DNA of 32,981 bases from Prevotella sp. UBA6387. GTDB lineage: Bacteria > Bacteroidota > Bacteroidia > Bacteroidales > Bacteroidaceae. This document shows positions 7,274 to 13,029 of the stretch, piece by piece. Position 1 is the first letter of the stretch. Each line of letters starts with the position of its first letter. The position numbers and the translations under genes were made by a program. The stretch is from contig DJQL01000117.1 in the NCBI GenBank assembly GCA_002437565.1, positions 1 through 32,981 on the forward strand, read 5' to 3'. The notes under the pieces are model-generated. The model made no database searches. It had not been told where the DNA came from and worked only from the letters and a program-made list of their open reading frames with translations.

Positions 7274-8536
7274 ATGAAATTGAACAGAGTAGTAGTAACA
7301 GGACTTGGCGCTCTCACTCCGCTTGGCAACAGTGTCGAGGAGACTTGGAAAAACATACTTGACGGAAAGAGTGGCGCGGCTCCCATTACGCTTTTTGATG
7401 CCTCCAAGTTCAGGACTCATTTTGCCTGTGAGGTAAAGGGTTTCAAGGCTGCCGACTATATGGATCGCAAGGAAGCCCGCAAGATGGATCGTTGCACCCA
7501 ACTTGGCATGGCATCAGCCATACAGGCTGTGGCCGACTCTAAAATCGACTTGGACACAGTGGACAAGAACCGCGTGGGCGTGGTTTACGGCATTGGCATT
7601 GGCGGCATACAGACTTTCCAGGAGGAGGTTATGTACTATGCGCAGCACATTGCCGACGGACCAAAGTTCAGCCCATTCTTCATCCCAAAGATGATAGCCG
7701 ACATAACGGCAGGACAAATCAGCATTCATTTCGGATTCCATGGTCCCAACTATGTTACGACGAGTGCTTGCGCTTCTTCGTCACACGCCATTGCCGACGC
7801 ATTCAACCTGTTGCGTCTTGGCAAGGCCGATGTCATCTTGGCTGGTGGCGCTGAGGCTGCCATCACAGAGTGTGGTCTTGGAGGTTTCTGCTCCATGAAG
7901 GCACTGTCGGCACGCAACGATGACCCAGAGCACGCAAGCCGCCCATTCAGCGGCAGTCGCGATGGCTTCGTAATGGGTGAGGGCTCAGCTTGCCTCGTTC
8001 TTGAGACACTGGAGCACGCCAAGAAGCGTGGAGCACACATCTATGCTGAGATGGCTGGTGAGGGAATGAGCGCAGACGCTTACCACATCACGGCTTCACA
8101 TCCTGAGGGTCTTGGTGCAAAGCTCGTAATGAGCGAGGCACTTAAAGACGCAGGCCTGAATACTTCGGACATAGATTACATCAACGTGCATGGCACGTCT
8201 ACACACGTGGGAGACCTTTCTGAGGCCAAGGCCATCAAGGATCTTTTCGGAGACGATGCCTACAAGCTCAACATTTCTTCAACCAAGTCTATGACCGGCC
8301 ACATGCTTGGTGCAGCTGGCGCTGCAGAGGCAATGTTCAGCGTGCTTAGCGTGGTCAACGATGTGGTGCCACCGACAATCAACCATGAGGAAGACGACAA
8401 GGACCCGGAGCTTGACTATAAGCTCAACTTCACGTTCAACAAGCCACAGAAGCGCGAGGTAAGAGCCGCCCTCTCCAACACGTTTGGTTTCGGCGGACAC
8501 AACGCTTGCGTAATCTTCAAGAAATTTGCTGAATAA
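7274..8536 (+). CDS. fabF: 3-oxoacyl-ACP synthase II (FabF)
   Basis: FabF condenses malonyl-ACP with acyl-ACP to lengthen the fatty acid chain. The protein is 420 residues from the ATG at 7274 (MKLNRVVVTGLGALTPLGN). The upstream in-frame ATG at 7232 lies inside the intergenic hairpin and adds residues foreign to the family. The thiolase-fold triad is visible: Cys166 in TTSACASSSH, His in NVHGTSTHVGD near 306 and His in SMTGHMLGAAGAAEA near 342. The glycine-rich NTFGFGGHNACVIF closes the C-terminus. It sits between acpP and rnc, 6 nt before rnc. Confidence 0.97.
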   Translation: MKLNRVVVTGLGALTPLGNSVEETWKNILDGKSGAAPITLFDASKFRTHFACEVKGFKAADYMDRKEARKMDRCTQLGMASAIQAVADSKIDLDTVDKNRVGVVYGIGIGGIQTFQEEVMYYAQHIADGPKFSPFFIPKMIADITAGQISIHFGFHGPNYVTTSACASSSHAIADAFNLLRLGKADVILAGGAEAAITECGLGGFCSMKALSARNDDPEHASRPFSGSRDGFVMGEGSACLVLETLEHAKKRGAHIYAEMAGEGMSADAYHITASHPEGLGAKLVMSEALKDAGLNTSDIDYINVHGTSTHVGDLSEAKAIKDLFGDDAYKLNISSTKSMTGHMLGAAGAAEAMFSVLSVVNDVVPPTINHEEDDKDPELDYKLNFTFNKPQKREVRAALSNTFGFGGHNACVIFKKFAE

Positions 8537-8542
8537 CTTTTT

Positions 8543-9562
8543 ATGTTAGTCAACATAATAGACCGCATAAAGCTCCCTTTCCGGAAGGAGAAGGAGCTTT
8601 ATGCTTCGTTACATTCCATCATAGGAGTATATCCTCACAATATCTCTTACTATAAGATAGCCCTTATGCACAAGAGCATAAGGCATCGCAACGACAAGGG
8701 AAAGCCTGTCAACAACGAGCGACTTGAATTCTTGGGCGACGCCGTGCTCGACTGTGCCGTGGGCGACATAGTGTTTCGCCACTTCCCCGGAAAGCGTGAG
8801 GGATTTCTAACCAACACGAGGTCAAAACTCGTGCAAAGGGAGACTCTCAACAAGCTGGCCAAGGAAATGGGAATATGCAACCTCATACTTTCCAGTGGGC
8901 GTTCCAACACCCACAACAGTTATCTCGGAGGAAACGCTTTCGAGGCTCTCGTTGGAGCACTCTATCTTGACAGAGGCTACGATGCCTGCATGACATTTGT
9001 GAAGAAGCGTATACTGTCAAACATGATCAACATAGACAAGGTGGCCTACAAGGAGGTAAACTTCAAGTCGAAGCTCATCGAGTGGACGCAGAAAAACAAG
9101 GTGCAGCTCGACTTCAAGCTCTTGAGCTGTGGCAAGGACAATGACGGCAACCCCATTTTCGGCTACCAGATACTGCTTGAGGGCGTTGAGGGCTGCAAGG
9201 GCAATGGATTCTCCAAGAAGGAAAGCCAGCAAAAGGCCGCCAAGGACACACTTGAGAAACTGAGGCGCGAGCCGCAATTTATCGATGCCGTGTTCAAGGC
9301 GAAGGGTGAGCGCACGAAGATGGAGGAAGAACCCGTAAACCCTCTTCCGAACCTTGACTCCACGCAGGTCTTCATGAACTCCACTGCCACTGAAGACGAC
9401 GATACAAAGCACGTGACGGCTTTCCGGGAGCGTGTTTACTCTGAGCGTGAAAGCGCTATAGGAGATGAGCGTGAGGCCATGCTTTCGCAAAAGGAAGGTG
9501 ATCGCGAAGACATAATAGCGGCCGCTGAAAATGCCGCGTTCGAGGAAAATAGTCCTGAATAG
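8543..9562 (+). CDS. rnc: Ribonuclease III
   Basis: RNase III cuts double-stranded RNA, including rRNA precursors. The signature NERLEFLGDAVLD is at residues 58-70 and carries catalytic acidic residues; a second acidic site lies in NAFEALVGALYLDRGYD. A double-stranded RNA-binding domain covers about 175-245 (FKSKLIEWTQKNK to KKESQQKAAKDTLEKL). The protein is 339 residues, against about 225-250 for the usual enzyme: the extra is a highly charged tail of about 90 residues after the RNA-binding domain, rich in Glu, Asp and Arg and probably disordered. It starts 6 nt after fabF and must be cotranscribed with it. Confidence 0.95.
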   Translation: MLVNIIDRIKLPFRKEKELYASLHSIIGVYPHNISYYKIALMHKSIRHRNDKGKPVNNERLEFLGDAVLDCAVGDIVFRHFPGKREGFLTNTRSKLVQRETLNKLAKEMGICNLILSSGRSNTHNSYLGGNAFEALVGALYLDRGYDACMTFVKKRILSNMINIDKVAYKEVNFKSKLIEWTQKNKVQLDFKLLSCGKDNDGNPIFGYQILLEGVEGCKGNGFSKKESQQKAAKDTLEKLRREPQFIDAVFKAKGERTKMEEEPVNPLPNLDSTQVFMNSTATEDDDTKHVTAFRERVYSERESAIGDEREAMLSQKEGDREDIIAAAENAAFEENSPE

Positions 9563-9619
9563 CGTAAATGGCATGAGAGGCCACATATGGCTCACCGGAA
9601 AAAGTTAAAATAAAGGGTT

Positions 9620-9673
9620 AACGGCCTGCCAGTTGAATCGAGTCGCGATTCAACTGGCAGGCCGTTTGCTTTT
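9620..9673 (+). terminator. Terminator of acpP-fabF-rnc
   Basis: Two perfectly complementary 21-nt arms (9620-9640 and 9646-9666) with a 5-nt loop lie about 57 nt past the rnc stop and are followed by TGCTTTTAAC. The stem is much longer than a normal terminator needs, so it may also be an RNase III target or a repeated intergenic element. Confidence 0.6.
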
Positions 9674-9688
9674 AACTTATATCGCAAC

Positions 9689-9754
9689 GCGATTACGGCG
9701 TAAAGCCGATGCGATTACGGCGTAAAGCCGACACGATTCAAGCGTGAAGCCGAA
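9689..9754. repeat. Three tandem 22-bp units
   Basis: Two nearly identical units (9689-9710 and 9711-9732, differing only at the last base) are followed by a diverged third (9733-9754). Units 1 and 2 contain CGGC-GTAAA-GCCG, a 4-bp stem with a 5-nt loop; the third does not keep the full stem. There are no spacers between units. Function unknown. Confidence 0.7.
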
Positions 9755-9772
9755 ACGCCTTAATATGGCATG

Positions 9773-9813
9773 AAAAAGCAAATCCCCAGCTCTGCGCTCA
9801 GAGTTGGGGATTT
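9773..9813 (-). terminator. Terminator of left small RNA
   Basis: On the minus strand a 9-bp stem (AAATCCCCA with TGGGGATTT), one C-A mismatch and a 5-bp inner stem (CTCTG with CAGAG) close a 4-nt loop. GC and five T residues follow. This is a strong intrinsic terminator. Confidence 0.8.
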
Positions 9814-10012
9814 GTGTTAACCTAAAAACCAATCTTAATTTATTTACCAAAAACTAACTAAGACCTAATGAAAACCTAAAAACTAACTTTAAACCTAAAA
9901 ACTAAAAACCTATATGAAACAATCTACTAATCTTCAAATGTCATGTGTCTTTTTCGGAATGACCTTCTCGCGAGGGTCGAACCCTTGTCTAGGTTCTTTT
10001 CTCCTTTTGACA
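9773..10012 (-). ncRNA. Predicted small RNA, left copy (about 240 nt)
   Basis: The unit runs from a Bacteroidetes promoter (start near 10012) to an intrinsic terminator. The 5' segment pairs GTGTC with GACAC and encloses a GGG-TTCGA-CCC hairpin. A T-rich stretch follows with repeated TTTTTAGGTT elements. The last part, from TTAGTAGATTGTTTCATATA onward, is shared with the plus-strand unit at 10311-10485, apart from an extra stretch of about 54 nt here. The terminator stem differs from its partner by a compensatory T-A to A-T swap, so its structure seems to be under selection. No known RNA family is recognised. A 28-codon frame from GTG at 10013 to TAG at 9927 spans the 5' segment, so a small peptide cannot be excluded. 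Confidence 0.6.
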
Positions 10013-10015
10013 CTG

Positions 10016-10046
10016 CAAAGGTAGGCAGATTTTAAATAGCCGCAAA
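10016..10046 (-). promoter_or_regulatory. Promoter of left small RNA
   Basis: The minus strand has TTTG at 10046-10043, a 19-nt spacer and TACCTTTG at 10023-10016, a full match to the Bacteroidetes consensus. The spacer ends in TCTGCC, as it does in the partner promoter at 10276-10307. Confidence 0.7.
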
Positions 10047-10078
10047 TTATTTATCGTGATTTATTCGTTTTTCTGCTT

Positions 10079-10102
10079 TATTTTTGATATATGTCAAAAA
10101 TA
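10079..10102. promoter_or_regulatory. CRP/FNR-like palindrome upstream of left sRNA promoter
   Basis: A 24-bp palindrome with 9-nt arms and a 6-nt spacer has the core TTGATATATGTCAA (10084-10097). The core starts 37 bp from the -33 element of the left promoter. TTGA-N6-TCAA is the general operator shape of the CRP/FNR superfamily. Confidence 0.5.
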
Positions 10103-10116
10103 TGTGTGCGCACACA
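10103..10116. promoter_or_regulatory. 14-bp perfect palindrome
   Basis: TGTGTGCGCACACA is perfectly self-complementary and lies directly beside the CRP/FNR-like site. It may be a second regulator site; no factor is identified. Confidence 0.35.
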
Positions 10117-10224
10117 AAACAACAAGGCAGTATTCTTATCTCCTAATAGGCAGGTAGATATGAAATAACAAGGCAGTTGGGAATATAAACGAGTGTTAAC
10201 TATTATATCCATGTGTTTACAGTA

Positions 10225-10238
10225 TTGACGTAAGTCAA
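10225..10238. promoter_or_regulatory. CRP/FNR-like palindrome upstream of right sRNA promoter
   Basis: TTGACGTAAGTCAA ends 37 bp before the -33 element of the right promoter, the same spacing as at the left promoter. Its centre would be near -80 from the predicted start, which is a position compatible with class I activation in CRP-type systems. Confidence 0.5.
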
Positions 10239-10275
10239 AATGATTTGGAAAAAATACATAAACTCTTTGAAAATA

Positions 10276-10307
10276 TTTGGCTCATAATCCTATTCTGCCT
10301 AATTTTG
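10276..10307 (+). promoter_or_regulatory. Promoter of right small RNA
   Basis: TTTG at 10276-10279, a 20-nt spacer ending in TCTGCC, and TAATTTTG at 10300-10307 fully match the Bacteroidetes promoter pattern. No normal gene follows on this strand. Confidence 0.7.
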
Positions 10308-10310
10308 CAC

Positions 10311-10485
10311 CGTCAAACGGACAATGTCTTCGGGAGAAGATGGTCTTATTAGATTTTATTTCATATACACAGTTTAGGTTAGTAGATTGTTTCATATAGG
10401 TTTTTAGTTTTTTAGGTTTAAAAATTGGTTTTTAGGTTAACGCAAATCCCCAACTCAGAGCGCTGAGTCGGGGATTTGCCTTTTT
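10311..10485 (+). ncRNA. Predicted small RNA, right copy (about 175 nt)
   Basis: This unit mirrors the one at 9773-10012. Its own 5' segment has two small hairpins, CCGT-CAA-ACGG and TCTTC-GGGA-GAAGA. From 10379 it shares the 3' module: TTAGTAGATTGTTTCATATA, T-rich TTTTTAGG elements, ATTGGTTTTTAGGTTAAC and the CAAATCCCCAACTC terminator. The two units therefore look like diverged copies with a common 3' end and different 5' heads. A 17-codon frame (ATG at 10324, TAG at 10375-10377) spans the 5' head and encodes MSSGEDGLIRFYFIYTV; whether it is translated is unknown. The secreted propeller gene downstream is convergent. Confidence 0.6.
10442..10485 (+). terminator. Terminator of right small RNA
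   Basis: GCAAATCCCC pairs with GGGGATTTGC; the inner stem CTCAG/CTGAG closes an AGCG loop; C and five T residues follow. The inner stem has the opposite base pair at one position compared with the left copy, which keeps the pairing. Confidence 0.8.
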
Positions 10486-10522
10486 GTGATATTATTCCTG
10501 TTGGTGATGCTGGGATACGTCT

Positions 10523-11506
10523 TTACTTAATCTTCTCGTAGACATACACTTCATGTATTTCTTCCGTGTAACCCTCTTCCGTGAACGGGCCCTGGCTCAT
10601 GCCGAGTATGATTTGCGTGCCACGGTTGTTGAGCACCAAGAGGTCGTCGGTCAATGGGTCAACGGTGAGACCCTCTATCTCGCCACAGCGGCGGAAGTCT
10701 TTCATCTCGCGGAACAATGTTAGCGGACGTGCGAAAGCGCCACCAGCGATTAGGCCTGTGCGCTTCACCACCTTGCCGTTCTCGTCGGTCTTCACGTTCC
10801 ATGGGTCTGCCTTCACAGGTTCAGTGCCTTGCTTCAAGCCATAGTATGGAGCTCCGGCGATGTCGGCGATGTAGATGTTGTCGGCAATGTTGTAGGTAGA
10901 CTCGCCGTCGTCGGCAGAGAAGAGCATCTTGCCATCGGCGATGTAGATGCCTTGGCACCAGTAGGGCTCAGGACGGCATTGCATCTTGGTGTAGTATTTC
11001 TTAGTGTCGAGGCTGTAGGCGTAGACATAGCGGCTGTCCACCCAGTCGGACATCCAGATGAGTCCGCTCTCGCGGTCGACGGCGAGTCCGGAGCACTCTA
11101 CCTGTCCCGACTCGGGGCTCCATGGTATGTCCTCGATCCATTTCAGGGTCTTTGCGTCGTAGACGGAGATGGCTATGTTCTCGCCGCGGCCCAAGTTGAA
11201 GTGCTCATTGCCGGTGTAGATTTTGCCGTCGTACACGTCGATGTCGCCAAAGTGGTTGGCCTTCTCCGGATGTGGGAACAAGGGGTCGCTCTTCGACTGC
11301 ACCCTCTTCTGCACGAGGTTCCAGTTGTGGTCATACTTGTAGAGTCCGCGCGTGTCGGAGAGGTAGAAATAGTCCTTGTCGGCGGCGATGCCCTGGCGTG
11401 CCGGTACACGGATGACTTTCTTCAAGCGATATTCAGTGCCGAGGTGCTGGGCGTAGACGCTTGTGCCGATGATGCTGGCGAGCAAGAGGAAAAACAGTTT
11501 TTTCAT
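10523..11506 (-). CDS. Secreted beta-propeller protein of unknown function
   Basis: The 327-residue protein opens with a clear signal peptide (MKKLFFLLLASIIGTSVYA, cleavage before QH), so it is exported to the periplasm or beyond. The rest is built of repeated beta-strand units of the kind seen in NHL, SMP-30 and esterase-like propellers: GIAADKDYFYLSDTRGLYKYD, DIDVYDGKIYTG, GLAVDRESGLIWMSD, GIYIADGKMLFSADDG and GLTVDPLTDDLLVLNNRG. The acidic blade loops could bind a metal. No family-specific active site is recognised. It lies 56 nt downstream of a porin gene and probably shares its transcript. Phytase- or lactonase-like activity is possible but untested. Confidence 0.75.
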   Translation of the reverse strand: MKKLFFLLLASIIGTSVYAQHLGTEYRLKKVIRVPARQGIAADKDYFYLSDTRGLYKYDHNWNLVQKRVQSKSDPLFPHPEKANHFGDIDVYDGKIYTGNEHFNLGRGENIAISVYDAKTLKWIEDIPWSPESGQVECSGLAVDRESGLIWMSDWVDSRYVYAYSLDTKKYYTKMQCRPEPYWCQGIYIADGKMLFSADDGESTYNIADNIYIADIAGAPYYGLKQGTEPVKADPWNVKTDENGKVVKRTGLIAGGAFARPLTLFREMKDFRRCGEIEGLTVDPLTDDLLVLNNRGTQIILGMSQGPFTEEGYTEEIHEVYVYEKIK

Positions 11507-11562
11507 TGGTTACTGAATTTTAGAGTTGATTTATCGATGATTGATTATTGATTCTTTTGACG

Positions 11563-12789
11563 TCAGAAGGCAAAGCGGCCCATCAACTGTATTTGGTTGT
11601 TGCCGTCGTATCCGATGGCTTCCTTAGCCTTTTTGTCGTAGAAGAAGTGATGATAGTTGAACTGTATGGTTACGTTTTTGAAGAGCTGATAGTTCAAGCC
11701 GACCAAAATGCGATTGTAGTTGTTCGTAGTGGTCTCGCGGCTCTGCAGCTGCTGGTTGTCGTCGTAGTAGAGGCTGTGGTCCTTGTACATGTCCCAGCGC
11801 ACCATTGGCAACCATTTGCCGATGTGGTAAGCGGCGAGGAAGTAGGCACCTTGCTCGTCTACGAACTTCACGTCGTCCACTTTCGACTTCATCATGCCGT
11901 ATTCAGCGCGAAGGTCGAGACCTGTGGGGTCGTTGTACCATGCGCCAAAGACGACACGGTTTAGCGGATTGTACTTGCCCGAGCCCACACCCTGGCCGCC
12001 AGCCAAGGAGTTGCTTGAGTACTTGCCATAGTTATATGTAGCCTTCACGTTGAAATACTTTGTAGGGTGCACCGTCACGCTTGCGTAGACATCCTTTGAA
12101 CTGTTGCTATTGTCTTTGCAAGGCAGTCCGCCGTTGGTCAGCGCCAAGTCGTAGTGCAGGTAGCGGAAACCTTTGCCGCTGTCGAAAGCGTCGCCTATGA
12201 TCATCACGCCGAGATCACGTCCGTAGTCCACGAAGTTGTATTCGTATGGGTTGCGACATGCCATGCGGTATACTATGTTGGAGAAGTCCACGGTCTCCAG
12301 GGTCTTGGGTGATATGTCATAGTTCTCGTAGCCTAATGGCGTATAGAATTGTCCGGCCCTGATTTTGAACTCAGGCAACAGTTTCAAGGTGGCGAAAGCG
12401 TCCATCACCTGGATGTTCTTCTGGCCGTTGCCGTTGGTGGAACCCGCGATGCCGTTGAACGCCTCTATCTGCAAGCGGAAGTCAACCTTCTCGCCGACGT
12501 TGCCGTCCATTATCAAGCGCAGTCGCTTGGCCTGGAACGACGATGATGAGCGCGCTCCGTCCGCGGTGGTCTTGCTGTAGTTCCAGCCAGTCTGCAGGTA
12601 GCCGGAAATCTTGGGCAGGTGGCTGAGTATGCTTTCCCATTTCGATTCTTGCTTGGTCGATTGCTGTTCATTGTCAACAGTTGAGATTTCAGACACATCG
12701 TTTGATTCACTGGCAGGATTGCTTTCTGGTGCCGCGTTCAATTGCATGGCCATAGCTGCTGACACAATGAATAGTAATTGTTTTTTCAT
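11563..12789 (-). CDS. Outer-membrane porin, phosphate-selective porin O/P family
   Basis: The 408-residue protein starts with a signal peptide (MKKQLLFIVSAAMAMQLNA) and a polar Ser/Glu/Gln-rich stretch (about 20-55). Amphipathic strands of a 16-strand OprP/OprO-type barrel follow: ISGYLQTGWNYS, FQAKRLRLIMDGNVGEKVDFRLQIE, FKIRAGQFYTPLGYENY, and the terminal IQLMGRFAF ending in Phe, as outer-membrane barrels do. Substrate choice cannot be judged by eye; the family includes phosphate and polyphosphate channels. A TACTTTTG -7 element lies about 80 nt upstream. A secreted propeller protein follows in the same direction, suggesting a joint uptake or processing task. Confidence 0.85.
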   Translation of the reverse strand: MKKQLLFIVSAAMAMQLNAAPESNPASESNDVSEISTVDNEQQSTKQESKWESILSHLPKISGYLQTGWNYSKTTADGARSSSSFQAKRLRLIMDGNVGEKVDFRLQIEAFNGIAGSTNGNGQKNIQVMDAFATLKLLPEFKIRAGQFYTPLGYENYDISPKTLETVDFSNIVYRMACRNPYEYNFVDYGRDLGVMIIGDAFDSGKGFRYLHYDLALTNGGLPCKDNSNSSKDVYASVTVHPTKYFNVKATYNYGKYSSNSLAGGQGVGSGKYNPLNRVVFGAWYNDPTGLDLRAEYGMMKSKVDDVKFVDEQGAYFLAAYHIGKWLPMVRWDMYKDHSLYYDDNQQLQSRETTTNNYNRILVGLNYQLFKNVTIQFNYHHFFYDKKAKEAIGYDGNNQIQLMGRFAF

Positions 12790-12866
12790 AAATGAAAGTT
12801 TTGGGTTTAGAAATAAAACTTGTCGTAAAACAATATCTTTTATAAAGATAGCTTTTGGTTACTTCA

Positions 12867-12874
12867 CAAAAGTA
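12867..12874 (-). promoter_or_regulatory. -7 element upstream of porin gene
   Basis: The minus strand reads TACTTTTG, matching TAnnTTTG, about 78 nt before the porin start. No good -33 element is seen at the expected distance. Confidence 0.3.
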
Positions 12875-12957
12875 TGTAACATTTTTGAAATTAATATTAC
12901 AATTTTATTTCTTTAACTCAGAAACTTTCTTGTTTTAACATTTTAAAACTGTTTTAT

Positions 12958-12991
12958 AAAAACATCCACAATGCCCTGAAGCATTGTGGAT
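12958..12991 (-). terminator. Terminator of rnr
   Basis: ATCCACAATGC and GCATTGTGGAT form an 11-bp perfect stem with a 6-nt loop, followed on the minus strand by G and five T residues. It lies about 40 nt past the rnr stop codon. Confidence 0.8.
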
Positions 12992-13029
12992 AAAATGTGT
13001 CTTATGAAATGGAATGCTCACGACCGCGT

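Larger units (their letters stand above)
9563..10522. other. 960-bp region without conventional genes, holding two sRNA units
   Basis: After the rnc terminator and the 22-bp tandem repeats, the region is organised about a centre near 10160. Two promoters point outwards, each leading to a distinct structured 5' segment and then to a shared 3' module with terminator (9779-9930 on the minus strand and 10379-10480 on the plus strand). Between the promoters lie two TTGA-N6-TCAA palindromes, a 14-bp palindrome (10103-10116) and the direct repeat AACAAGGCAGT at 10121-10131 and 10167-10177. Confidence 0.7.

Noticed and set aside
9689..9754. CRISPR array
   Set aside because: The 22-bp units are directly adjacent with no spacers, and there are only three.
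9960..10000. tRNA or tmRNA T-arm at the GGGTTCGACCC hairpin
   Set aside because: The loop resembles a T-loop, but the five-base-pair T stem does not form, and no acceptor, D or anticodon arms are found nearby.
9779..10480. Insertion sequence bounded by inverted repeats
   Set aside because: The inverted repeats are large, but the interior has outward promoters and no transposase frame, and each repeat ends in a functional-looking terminator; two RNA units explain it better.
10829..11551. 240-codon plus-strand frame antisense to the propeller gene
   Set aside because: No domain; the opposite strand has a signal peptide and propeller repeats.
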